This document shows, in pieces, positions 6,761-15,660 of a stretch of DNA of 64,000 nucleotides. How positions within the stretch are numbered: the first letter of the stretch is position 1; every line of letters begins with the position of its first letter. This DNA comes from CAZICM01 sp964537685 (GTDB lineage Bacteria > Myxococcota_A > Polyangia > Polyangiales > Polyangiaceae), in the NCBI GenBank assembly GCA_964537685.1, contig CAZICM010000018.1, positions 100,236 to 164,235 of the forward strand. The letters run 5' to 3'. The position numbers and the translations under genes are program-made. The notes below the pieces were generated by a model. That model was not told the DNA's origin. It saw only the letters and a list, made by a program, of their open reading frames with translations, and ran no database searches.

Positions 6761-9700
6761 ATGCGAAACCGATCCTTCAAATGCCCCATGGCCTGGATGT
6801 TCACACTTGGAATAAGCCTTGGGGCCTGTGGAGCGCCACCGATGACTCCCCCGTCATCTCTGCCAAGCGTTTCCGGGCGCGGATCGAGCTTAGCACCCGA
6901 CCTGGCCGCTTCTGCTCTTCCGATTCCCAAGCCCTCTGTTGAACAATCTCCTTTCGGTCTCAGCGCCTCGGATGGCACGGGCCTAAAGCTCTTGGAGCTC
7001 ACCGCCCAAGCGGTGGTGGAACAGCCTTTGGCCTTTACCGAGATACGCCTTGTATTTGAGAATCCGTTAAACCGGACGCTGGAGGGAACATTTCGGATGA
7101 CGCTTCCCGAGCATGCTTCGATCAGCCGTTTTGCGATGAGGATCGACGATCGGTGGCAGGAAGGCGAAATCGTTGAGAAAACGCGCGCACGCGAAGTGTT
7201 TGAGGACTTTTTACACCGGAAACAAGACCCGGCCCTGCTTGAAGATGCCGGCGCCAATTCGTTTAGCGCCCGGGTCTTTCCCATTCCTCCCCTTGGGCGA
7301 AAAGAGCTGATTCTATCGTATTCTCAAGAACTTCCACGGGAGACGCCTTACCGTTTCGCCCTCCAGGGCCTGCCTGAGCTTGGGTCTGTGCATATTCGCG
7401 TCTTTTCGCCGGGCAATACGAACCCTATCGGAGAGTTTCAGGCGATGAACTTCTCACCTCAAGCCGATTTTACGGTGGAACCGCGAGGTCCAAAGCTTTC
7501 TCCGGTAGGACTCCGCCATGGTGAGCTGATGGTCGCCAGAGTTAGCCCCCTTCCGGACACGGCGCCGGATCCCATTGAAAACGCTATCTTTTTGGTGGAT
7601 ACCAGCGCGTCTCGAGCCCTGGGATTTGCCGATCAGTTAGATGTGCTCCAGCATCTTATCGAAGAACTTGCGCGCTCTTCTGGTGCCAAAACGCCTATTT
7701 CTGTCGCGTGCTTCGATCAAAACGTGGAACCCATCTTCGAAGGAGAAGCTGGGGCATTTGGCAATAAAGAACTGAGCAAAATCTATCACCGAGGCGCCTT
7801 GGGAGCATCTGACATGGGCTCGGCCCTTGATTGGGCCTTTAAGGAAGCTGAAAGAAGCCATAAAAAGCGATTGATTGTGCTTGGAGACGGAGTAGTCAAC
7901 ACAGGACAGGCCGAAGCGGGAGAGATTCGTGCAAAAGCCGGGGCACTTGGGCGCGCGGGAATTGAACGGGTGGATGCGATAGCATTTGGGGGAATTCGGG
8001 ACTCCATCTTGCTGCATCATCTGAGCACGGCGGGCCTGCCAAAAGATGGGATCGTTGTGGATGGGACCTTGCGCGCGGGAGAGCTGTATCGAAGGCTGAG
8101 CGAGGGCACCAACGAGCCATTGCCGGTGAAAGTAGAGCATGCGCGCTGGGTATGGCCGTCTACGCTTTCGGGCCTTCAAGCGGGCGACAGCGTGTTGGTG
8201 TATGCCCAAATTCCTGAATATATCCAAACACCTACGCTCACTATTGGAGATAGGGCGTTTCCAAATATAAAGCTTGAGCGCGCGGATAGAGCGCTGTTGG
8301 AACGAGCGTGGGCCAAAGCCAAAATCGATAGCTTGCTCGATCGGCAGGCCCGTGAAGGAAGCGTCCTCGGTCAAACCCCTATCGAAAACCAGATTATCGC
8401 GCTTTCCAAAACATATCGAGTGCTTTCCCCCTACACATCTTTGCTCGTCCTGGAGAGTGAATCGGATTATAAGCAGTTTCAGATAGAACGCCTCTCGCTG
8501 GGGGATATTCTCGGGATTGACGGCGGAAAGATCAGCATTCAGCGGCGAACGTTGAATAGCAGCCGGCCAATTCAGGCTCCTAAAAGCCCCCAAAACCCTC
8601 CTGAGCAGGAATCCGCGCGGCAGGGCAGGCTTGACGAAATCCGGACGCCTCAGAGCCTTGGAAATTCGAATGGAAGCTCGAGACAACAAACCCAGGGACG
8701 CGGCGTAACGGGTGGAGGTCGTCTACTTTCCCCCAGCCGACATGTTCGGCCTCCCTCTGTTCGCATGGCTGCAACCAAGGTCTCGGGAAGGATGCCTCCC
8801 GAGGTCATCCGCGGTGTAATTCGGCGAAATTTCGGGCGTTTTCGGTATTGTTACGAGCAGGGTTTAAGAGTAAGTCCCAATCTATCGGCGAGGGTCTCGC
8901 TTCGCTTCCTCATTGAACGGGATGGGACGGTCAGCGATGTCAATGTTACGGATTTAAATGGGGTAGACACAAAAGTCGCGGATTGTATCGCCCGGGCTGT
9001 CGCCGAACTTTCTTTTCCAGAACCGGAAAACGGAGTTATTACCGTTATTTATCCAATATTGTTTGTTCCCAGCCAGAGCGATGAGGCTGCAAATGAAGCA
9101 CCTCCTCTCTCCTTTGGCACGATGAACCGGCCGCGTATACGGCTTCCTGAATCGACACCCGAGAAGAAGGAAATGCCTCCAGATCCAACGCCTTATACGG
9201 GCCGTTTCAAGGTGGTGATGGATGCCCTGAAAGAGGGGAAAGCCCAAGCAGCATTCCAGGAAGCCAGGGCATGGGTTTCCTCTTCGCCCGGCGATATTCC
9301 GGCGCTGCTTTCGCTCGGTGAAAGCTTTGAGGCCCTGAATGACCTGAAACAAGCGGCCCGGGCCTATGGTTCAATTATCGATCTCTATGCCTCCCGCGCG
9401 GATCTCAGGCGATATGCTGGAGCCCGCCTCGAGCGTTTAAAACAGAGCGCGGCGTTGGATCTGGCGGTTGATACCTATAAAAAAGCCGCAAAGGATCGGC
9501 CCGATCACCCTTCAAGCCACCGTCTTTTAGGCTTTGCGTTTCTTAAAAAGGGTGCCTATGAGCAAGCCTTTGAAGCGATCCGCTTAGGTTATTCTAAATA
9601 CTACCCCAGCGATCGTTTTGCCGGTGTATACAGCATTCTATCCGAGGACATGGGTTTAGTCGCCGCGGCTTGGCTCAAGGCTGAACCTTCACGCCGGGAG

Positions 9701-10111
9701 GAGATTTTAGGCAGGCTTTATGGTGCAGGCGCACAGCTCGAGGAAAGGCCGTCGATCCGTTTTGTGCTCAATTGGGAAACCGATGCCAACGATGTGGATT
9801 TTCATATCTACGACAACGAAGGCGGTCACGCTTATTTTGGGCAGCGCTCCCTGGGTAAAGGGGGAATGCTCTACGCCGATATTCGAACCGGTTATGGTCC
9901 GGAATGTTTTACCATACGTTTACCCAGGGAGGAGCGGGCCAAAGCCTATACGCTCGGCGCTCACTACTATTCACAAGGACCGATGGGATATGGCATGGGG
10001 AAAGTGCAGATTATCGATCATGATGGCCAAGGAGGACTGCGGTTTGAGGAGCGTCCCTTTATCGCCATGGATAACCAGGCTTATATCGATTTAGGTCAGG
10101 TGCTTCGATAG
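6761..10111 (+). CDS. VIT/VWA lipoprotein with AgmX-type, TPR and DUF2135-like domains
   Basis: 1,116 residues from the ATG at 6761, where a signal peptide leads to the lipobox LGACG. Domains in order: a VIT domain (about 66-200, with the typical EGTFRMTLPE and PPLGRKELILSY strands); a von Willebrand A domain (about 273-447) with the metal-site motif DTSAS; a Pro/Gln/Arg linker; an AgmX/TonB-type C-terminal domain (about 676-770, RNFGRFRYCYEQGL and SLRFLIERDGTVSDV); a TPR region (about 810-960); and a C-terminal DUF2135 (YfaP-like) domain (about 1000-1110, LNWETDANDVDFHIYDN). Probably an outer-membrane adhesion or gliding-type scaffold; AgmX-type domains are known from myxobacterial motility proteins. 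Alone in its transcription unit. Confidence 0.85.
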   Translation: MRNRSFKCPMAWMFTLGISLGACGAPPMTPPSSLPSVSGRGSSLAPDLAASALPIPKPSVEQSPFGLSASDGTGLKLLELTAQAVVEQPLAFTEIRLVFENPLNRTLEGTFRMTLPEHASISRFAMRIDDRWQEGEIVEKTRAREVFEDFLHRKQDPALLEDAGANSFSARVFPIPPLGRKELILSYSQELPRETPYRFALQGLPELGSVHIRVFSPGNTNPIGEFQAMNFSPQADFTVEPRGPKLSPVGLRHGELMVARVSPLPDTAPDPIENAIFLVDTSASRALGFADQLDVLQHLIEELARSSGAKTPISVACFDQNVEPIFEGEAGAFGNKELSKIYHRGALGASDMGSALDWAFKEAERSHKKRLIVLGDGVVNTGQAEAGEIRAKAGALGRAGIERVDAIAFGGIRDSILLHHLSTAGLPKDGIVVDGTLRAGELYRRLSEGTNEPLPVKVEHARWVWPSTLSGLQAGDSVLVYAQIPEYIQTPTLTIGDRAFPNIKLERADRALLERAWAKAKIDSLLDRQAREGSVLGQTPIENQIIALSKTYRVLSPYTSLLVLESESDYKQFQIERLSLGDILGIDGGKISIQRRTLNSSRPIQAPKSPQNPPEQESARQGRLDEIRTPQSLGNSNGSSRQQTQGRGVTGGGRLLSPSRHVRPPSVRMAATKVSGRMPPEVIRGVIRRNFGRFRYCYEQGLRVSPNLSARVSLRFLIERDGTVSDVNVTDLNGVDTKVADCIARAVAELSFPEPENGVITVIYPILFVPSQSDEAANEAPPLSFGTMNRPRIRLPESTPEKKEMPPDPTPYTGRFKVVMDALKEGKAQAAFQEARAWVSSSPGDIPALLSLGESFEALNDLKQAARAYGSIIDLYASRADLRRYAGARLERLKQSAALDLAVDTYKKAAKDRPDHPSSHRLLGFAFLKKGAYEQAFEAIRLGYSKYYPSDRFAGVYSILSEDMGLVAAAWLKAEPSRREEILGRLYGAGAQLEERPSIRFVLNWETDANDVDFHIYDNEGGHAYFGQRSLGKGGMLYADIRTGYGPECFTIRLPREERAKAYTLGAHYYSQGPMGYGMGKVQIIDHDGQGGLRFEERPFIAMDNQAYIDLGQVLR

Positions 10112-10192
10112 AGCGGTTGAGCTTGCGGGTTTTATTTTACCGCCTCCCACTTTTTTGATGAAATCCAGCCCACCATCGCATAGCATCAGCCC

Positions 10193-10690
10193 ATGCGTCT
10201 ACAACGATTACCTTTATCGCTTTTCGTAGGCTTTCTGGCGTTAGAGCTCTTTTTTCCGGCCGGAGGATGCGGGGGAACGATTACCCAAGAGCCTCCCGAC
10301 GATCCTTCCAATGTGCCCGATGCATCCGCCGACGCAGACGATTCAAGCGACGCGGCCACAAGCAGCGATGCATCTGCCGAAGGCGGCGTAACCAATACCA
10401 TCATTGGCTCCCCGTGCAACCTCGATGCGGACTGCGGAACAGGATACCGATGCCATCCTACAGTTCCCGGAGGCTATTGCACCGTGGATTGCTCGCCCAG
10501 CCAAGCTTGCCCTCAAGGCTCTGTATGCTCGCCAGTACCGTTATCGCGGATCGCGGGTATATGCATGCTGCCCTGTTCTTCGCCCAATGAGTGCCGCAGC
10601 GAATATACCTGTGGAATCGTCTATCTCTTTCCAAACGATCCAAACGCCCCCTCGAGTCAAGTGCCTGTTTGCTGGGTTCCTCCGCCTTAA
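10193..10690 (+). CDS. Secreted lipoprotein with Cys-knot repeats
   Basis: 165 residues. A signal peptide ends in PAGGC, followed by an Asp/Ala/Ser low-complexity linker (DASADADDSSDAATSSDAS). The C-terminal half has disulfide-rich units: CNLDADCGTGYRCHPTVPGGYC, CSPSQACPQGSVC and CSSPNECRSEYTCG. Such CxxDxDC-GxxC units recur in myxobacterial surface proteins. No catalytic motif. Probably a surface-exposed structural or binding lipoprotein. Confidence 0.75.
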   Translation: MRLQRLPLSLFVGFLALELFFPAGGCGGTITQEPPDDPSNVPDASADADDSSDAATSSDASAEGGVTNTIIGSPCNLDADCGTGYRCHPTVPGGYCTVDCSPSQACPQGSVCSPVPLSRIAGICMLPCSSPNECRSEYTCGIVYLFPNDPNAPSSQVPVCWVPPP

Positions 10691-10724
10691 ACGGAATTTA
10701 CGGGCGCTGACCCAAAGACTTTGC

Positions 10725-10754
10725 TTGACGGGCGCTTGATACACCCGTTAGGCT
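10725..10754 (+). promoter_or_regulatory. Possible sigma-70-like promoter
   Basis: TTGACG (10725-10730) and TAGGCT (10749-10754) are 18 bp apart, about 50 bp before the ATG at 10804. The -10 box is a weak match, so this is a suggestion only. Confidence 0.3.
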
Positions 10755-10803
10755 TTACACATTCACGTCCCGTTCAAACCATTTTTCTGATGGGAGCGCC
10801 ACC

Positions 10804-12321
10804 ATGCCTAGAGTTCATTCGTTGCCCTTGTTTCTCCTCTCGATCCTCGCTTCACTGAGCGCGTGCAGCAGCCCCGATCCGGTTGCCCCCGAAACCGAGC
10901 CTGTCATCTCTTCTCAGCCCACGCCCAACCCCGATGAACCGCCTTTCTTCGACCCCAATATCCTGGATGAATGCAATCCCGACGCTACGGTCGTCAAGAG
11001 CGACGGTTCATCCCTTGTCATCACCGACCCCGCCATTCTGTCGCAATTCTCTCTCGAGCGAGTTCTTGACCAAATTATCAGCACCAGCCCCCTACCCAAT
11101 ATCACCCCCCTCGAACTGCTCCAGCGCATCTTCGATACCGAAAACACCGCGGCCAATGGCATATTCGCCGACGGCTTCCATTGCGATGCCCAGGATAACC
11201 CGGCTTTTGTCAATGGTGCTTCAAAATCATGCCCAAGAGCCGAAGGCGCGCTGGCCACCAATCCCAATCTGCTCAAAGCCAACGATCCCGATTCGTTTAT
11301 TCCAGTGGCACTTGTGAATCGCTCGGATCTTACCCCCAGCACGTTGGAAACCTGCGGGGAATACCGCATCGTATTTGCCAAACGCTCAGGCTTGCAAGAT
11401 CCTCAAAACCGTGTCTTTCTCATCTTTGAAGCTGCGCTGACCAACAACAACTTTGGCCTGGCGCCTCTATCCTGCCTGCCCTTGGCCAGAAAATGGGCAA
11501 CGCTCGAATCCGCAACGGACACCGCTCAAAAAACCAAAATCCTCGAGGATATTTATTTCAATGGAGTTGACAACTTTGCCCCAGCCGTCCATGCCGATCA
11601 CTATGGCCGCTTTGCTCAAACAGAAGCCCCCTATCATGCGAGCCGCGGGCAAATCCGCTTGAGCCAAGGCATGCAAGAGCCCTGGGAAATGCGAGAGTTT
11701 CACCTTATGGCTACAACCCCAACGCCGAACCTTCTCGTCAAACCCGTCCCCGTGAAGAACAATCCCCTGCCCGAACTCTTCGACAATGCCTTGCAAACGG
11801 ATCAAGCCATCGGATTCCGCAATGAATTCGTGGGCACCGCATGGTCTCTCGCTCAAAGCAATTTTATGAGCAAGCCCCCTGCCCTTCCCTTCAGTTACAA
11901 CGCAGGGGAAAGCTCTGTTACGGGCGAAGCCTCCGTAAATTATGCTGAAAGAGCCGCCTCAAACACCGATTTGCTGATTCAGCTCGACCAGCAAATCGAA
12001 TTCATTGGAAATAGCGTTCAATGCCCTCCCAACGATTCCCTGATCGCCGAGGATCTGATACGCCGCGCCTCTGTGCAAACATGTGCAGGATGTCATGCCC
12101 CCACCAAATTCCTTGGCCCGGACCGCGACCTGGGATGCGGAGCGACATGGCCTGATACGCTTGGCCAAGTGCATATCGACGAGCATGGCAAGCTGTCTCC
12201 ATCGCTGACAACCGTATTTCTACCGCAGCGGGCCTCCATTTTAAGCACCTATCTCAAAGCCTGCGATATTACAGCGATTTGGGGCAACCTGGTACCTGTC
12301 CAGGGAGGGATCCCCGACTGA
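10804..12321 (+). CDS. Large lipoprotein with one c-type haem site
   Basis: 505 residues. A signal peptide ends in LSAC, then a Pro/Glu-rich linker. Most of the protein has no motif I recognise; conserved-looking stretches are VNRSDLTPSTLETCGEYRIVFAK and GQIRLSQGMQEPWEMREFHL. One haem motif, CAGCH, lies near residue 428 (RASVQTCAGCHAPTKFLG), so at least one c-type haem may be bound. GGGAG-like ribosome site just before the ATG supports the start. Followed at once by a palindromic element. Probably an exported redox or sensing protein of a myxobacterial family of unknown function. Confidence 0.75.
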   Translation: MPRVHSLPLFLLSILASLSACSSPDPVAPETEPVISSQPTPNPDEPPFFDPNILDECNPDATVVKSDGSSLVITDPAILSQFSLERVLDQIISTSPLPNITPLELLQRIFDTENTAANGIFADGFHCDAQDNPAFVNGASKSCPRAEGALATNPNLLKANDPDSFIPVALVNRSDLTPSTLETCGEYRIVFAKRSGLQDPQNRVFLIFEAALTNNNFGLAPLSCLPLARKWATLESATDTAQKTKILEDIYFNGVDNFAPAVHADHYGRFAQTEAPYHASRGQIRLSQGMQEPWEMREFHLMATTPTPNLLVKPVPVKNNPLPELFDNALQTDQAIGFRNEFVGTAWSLAQSNFMSKPPALPFSYNAGESSVTGEASVNYAERAASNTDLLIQLDQQIEFIGNSVQCPPNDSLIAEDLIRRASVQTCAGCHAPTKFLGPDRDLGCGATWPDTLGQVHIDEHGKLSPSLTTVFLPQRASILSTYLKACDITAIWGNLVPVQGGIPD

Positions 12322-12472
12322 TTCCCCCTTCGAGGGAATCCTACAGGGCGTTACGAGCGTCTCAAAGCTAGGAAGCCCGACGGAGCCGTACATTGTACGG
12401 TGACAGAGGGCGACCGCCGATTTGAGGCGCGCAGTAGCCCTGTCGGATTCCCTCTCAATCGTAACGGGAATC
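12320..12472. repeat. Palindromic intergenic element between convergent genes
   Basis: Three nested structures fill the gap. GATTCCC/GGGAATC hairpins sit at both ends (arms 12320-12326 with 12334-12340, and 12446-12452 with 12466-12472). Inside, 12335-12349 and 12437-12451 are inverted copies matching at 14 of 15 positions, and at the centre CCGTAC-ATT-GTACGG (12386-12400) is a perfect 6-bp hairpin. It could be a miniature repeat, a REP-like element or a structured RNA, and it may also end transcription from both sides. No second copy is visible in this window. Confidence 0.6.
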
Positions 12473-15400
12473 AAACATATACGCCCGCCGGATCACCGCC
12501 TCCTTCCCATCGGGATTTCTCACCGCCACATCCACCATCGCCCCATGACTCCCAGGCGCCGTTTTCACTTCAATCGTATTCTTGTCAATATACTTTTGAG
12601 ATTTCACCGGCCGGTTGTCGATCAATACAACAGTATCTTTTACAAAATTCGCTCCCGAAATGGTGAGCTCCGTCCCTCCGCCCGCAGCACCGCGATTTGG
12701 AGATACACTCGCCAACGATGGCGCGGGTGTGGCGTCATAACGATAGGCATTCTTCATCACGGCCTTTGATAAACCGGGAACCAATACCTCCACATCGACC
12801 ATACCCACCATCGTGCGCGGCATGGTCACAATATGAATTTCCGTGGAGCTTTTCACAACAATATCCTTCGGCAGCTCGCGCCCCACATATACCTGCGCCT
12901 TCGGCGAGAAATTCTCGCCCTCAATCACCACCCGCGTTCCTCCAATGGTCGGCCCGCTATTGGGCCGGATCGAACCAATCACCGGCGGCGGCACAGCATC
13001 ATAGGAAAATCCTTCTGAAAGCTCGGCCGACTGTCCATCCGGATTGGTTAACACCACAGGCACAAAACCATGCCCATTGTATGGTGGAGTAATTATTTCA
13101 ATTTGTTTTGCTGTCAAAAACTTCAGCGATGAAACAGGCTGGCCTCCAAAACTCACCGTGCAGCCCTCGCGTATTTCTTGGCCGTACAGCGCGACTTTAA
13201 GGCCCCCTGTTTGAGCTCCCTTCGCCGGATAGAGCGATTCCAAAACCGGCGCGGGCAAATCTTCTTCAAACGAAAATGCATTGGCCAGCGTGACCGACAA
13301 TCCCTCGCGGTTGACCACGCGCAGATCCGCAGGCCCGCTCCGCTGCACCTCGGGCGTTATAAACACCAATTCGTCCGAATTTTTAATTTTGGGCTTGACT
13401 TCAATGCCACAAATAAAAATCGAACATCCATTATCGAAAAAAGCCCCGCGCAGCGTTACTTCCACGCCTCCGCGGCTCGGACCCCGGTTGGGAACGACGC
13501 TATCCACGCGCGGCGCAGGCCAGCGATATGAAAATGCCCGGGGCAAGCGGTGAAGCAATGTCCCAGGATTAATCACGGTCACATCCACCAATTCGGCCCG
13601 CGGGTGCGCTGGCACATTCACCTGAATTTCATTCGCGCTCACAACCCGCACATGTTCCACAGGCTTTTCACCGAATAAAACCGCCGCTCCAGGAGCAAAA
13701 TGAGAACCCCGGAGCCGAATTCCATAGCCGCCCTCCGACAGCCCAAATGCAGGAATCAATTCGATGAGCGTGGGCGGTTCCATAAACTGAATGGCCGCAG
13801 GCAGCTTGGCTTCCTGGCCATCGGGCGAACGCACAATCACGTCGGCTTCGCCCGCCGGGCGCGGCAGCGTTTGAGCCTCGAGATGAGTCGCGTCGATCCG
13901 CGTGGTTTCCAGCTCAATCCCGCCAAGCATGACCACCGAGCCCGCGGGGAAATTCTCGCCCAGCACCGTCAATTTTACGCCTCCGTGAATGGACGTCGTC
14001 GTGGGGTCCACACGTTGGATGCGAGGCCCTTCTTCATAAGAAAAGCCGTTGTAGCGCGTCTCTTGCTTTCCATCGGGATTCTTTACCCGCACATCGACAA
14101 ATCCGCGCTGCTTCGATTCAGGCACGCTGACGCGGAGTTTTCCGATGCCTTCGCGCACGGCTTTGGCCTGCGCGCTTCCAAAATAGACTTCACAGCCCCG
14201 CGCGAAATTCTCTCCCCGAATCGTCACTTCGGCGCCGCCCGAAGGCGCTCCGCTCGCAGGTTCAAGCGATAAAATCCTCGGCGGAGGATCATTGTCATCG
14301 TCCGAAGGCTCGGCATCGGGCACCGATTTCCCGCTTGCCAAAGGCGGAGGCTCAATCGCGGGCGGAGGCTCAATCGCAGGCGGAGGTTCGATCACGGGCG
14401 GAACAGCGGCCGCGGGCGGGCTCAACACCAAAGGCGGAGGCTCAACCTTTTCGGGGGAAGCGGGCAAGACCAGCGCCGGTTTTTGAGCTTCGCCATACGT
14501 AATGGTCTTGGGTGCCGGAGCGGGCGCGAAAATACGGCTGCTCTTAAATCGGCTCGCCCTATCGTGCGGCTCGGTAAAATCCAAAACGGGCCCCTTTGGA
14601 ACAATACCCGATGGATTGATTTGGGGATGACTGCCGTAATAATGCCGCTTGGCCTCCTCCAGAAAACATGTCCCTGCTATGCCGGGCGTTTGATAAATAT
14701 CCCGGGCAAATCCCCATAAATTATAATAATCCCGCACTTGGCGCAGATTGCATTTAAAATGACCATAATATATTGAATCAAATCGAAAGAGTGTTGCAAA
14801 TAAAAAGATATCGGCCCAGGTCATCAGGTCGCCGCATAAAAAGCGCTGTTCATCGAGCACTTCTTCCCAATGCCCAAAGGCCGCAAATAGCAGATCGACG
14901 GCTTCTTCATAGGCCGCCTGCGACGATGCAAAGCCCGCCCGGTATACACCATTGTTGATTGGTTCATAAATTTCATCAATGGTTTTTTCAATCACGATGC
15001 TCAATGCGTCGGGCGCCAGTGTAATGCCCGATCCGCCCAGCGCATCAAATTCACGATCGAATATACTAACAATTTCACGGGATTCATTATTTACAATGGT
15101 TTCCGTGCGTTTATCCCACAGCACCGGCACAGTGACACGTCCTGTGTAATTGGGATCGGCCTTCGTGTACAACTGCCATAAATGCTCGAAGCCATACAGC
15201 GAATCCGCCAAACCGCCGCCCGCCTGGCTAAAGGTCCAGCCCATTGGACCCCAAACCGGCGCCACCGAGGAGACAGAAATCACGCTTTCCAGCCCCTTGA
15301 GCGCCCGCACCATCATCGTCCGGTGAGCCCAGGGACACGCCGCCGAAATATAAAGATGATAACGGCCTTTTTCCGGTGTGAATTCAGAAGGCTCGCCCGC

Positions 15401-15502
15401 GCGAATCCGTTTCCGAAAGGCCGTCGTTTCGCGCACAAAGTGCCCTTCTGCATCGGCCGAATACCAGTCGTTTTGCCATTTTCCAGAGACCAGCAATCCC
15501 AT
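12455..15502 (-). CDS. Xi-class glutathione transferase fused to seven IPT/TIG domains
   Basis: About 1,015 residues from the ATG at 15502 (MGLLVSGKW, matching the usual start of Xi-class enzymes; ATGs at 15514 and 15529 are in frame upstream). Residues 1-330 look like a glutathionyl-hydroquinone reductase (YqjG/ECM4 type) with the catalytic Cys in AACPWAHR (about residue 56) and the C-terminal SHPQINPSGIVPKGP tail. These enzymes remove glutathione from glutathionyl-hydroquinones. A Pro-rich linker with tandem EPPPAI copies follows, then seven IPT/TIG immunoglobulin-like units of about 87 residues (each with a P-x-G-G-x(3)-V-x-G-x-N/F pattern and a final FSY strand). I see no signal peptide. 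The fusion is unusual and continuous in one frame. Confidence 0.85.
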   Translation of the reverse strand: MGLLVSGKWQNDWYSADAEGHFVRETTAFRKRIRAGEPSEFTPEKGRYHLYISAACPWAHRTMMVRALKGLESVISVSSVAPVWGPMGWTFSQAGGGLADSLYGFEHLWQLYTKADPNYTGRVTVPVLWDKRTETIVNNESREIVSIFDREFDALGGSGITLAPDALSIVIEKTIDEIYEPINNGVYRAGFASSQAAYEEAVDLLFAAFGHWEEVLDEQRFLCGDLMTWADIFLFATLFRFDSIYYGHFKCNLRQVRDYYNLWGFARDIYQTPGIAGTCFLEEAKRHYYGSHPQINPSGIVPKGPVLDFTEPHDRASRFKSSRIFAPAPAPKTITYGEAQKPALVLPASPEKVEPPPLVLSPPAAAVPPVIEPPPAIEPPPAIEPPPLASGKSVPDAEPSDDDNDPPPRILSLEPASGAPSGGAEVTIRGENFARGCEVYFGSAQAKAVREGIGKLRVSVPESKQRGFVDVRVKNPDGKQETRYNGFSYEEGPRIQRVDPTTTSIHGGVKLTVLGENFPAGSVVMLGGIELETTRIDATHLEAQTLPRPAGEADVIVRSPDGQEAKLPAAIQFMEPPTLIELIPAFGLSEGGYGIRLRGSHFAPGAAVLFGEKPVEHVRVVSANEIQVNVPAHPRAELVDVTVINPGTLLHRLPRAFSYRWPAPRVDSVVPNRGPSRGGVEVTLRGAFFDNGCSIFICGIEVKPKIKNSDELVFITPEVQRSGPADLRVVNREGLSVTLANAFSFEEDLPAPVLESLYPAKGAQTGGLKVALYGQEIREGCTVSFGGQPVSSLKFLTAKQIEIITPPYNGHGFVPVVLTNPDGQSAELSEGFSYDAVPPPVIGSIRPNSGPTIGGTRVVIEGENFSPKAQVYVGRELPKDIVVKSSTEIHIVTMPRTMVGMVDVEVLVPGLSKAVMKNAYRYDATPAPSLASVSPNRGAAGGGTELTISGANFVKDTVVLIDNRPVKSQKYIDKNTIEVKTAPGSHGAMVDVAVRNPDGKEAVIRRAYMFDSRYD
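14343..14396 (-). repeat. Three tandem 18-bp repeats in the linker
   Basis: Three near-identical 18-bp units (consensus GGCGGAGGCTCAATCGCG on the plus strand), two of them differing at one base and the third at four. They encode the tandem EPPPAI copies in the linker between the transferase and IPT parts of the fusion, and could vary in number by slippage. Confidence 0.8.
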
Positions 15503-15660
15503 GCGCGCGAGCATCTCAAAGACCTTCATCAAAAGCAACGGGCTTGACCAACAAAATCCCGCGGGTAGAATCCCCATCCTGTGGCGGTTTCATTCATCTG
15601 TTTTAGGTATCAATCCTGCACGCGCGGCCGCCGGGCGCATGCATTATCCTGGGTGTAACC

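Noticed and set aside
7637..8689. Open frame on the minus strand (350 residues)
   Set aside because: It lies antisense inside the VIT/VWA lipoprotein and has no recognisable domain.
12320..12472. Insertion sequence
   Set aside because: The element is too short and lacks any transposase frame; only a miniature element or structured RNA is possible.
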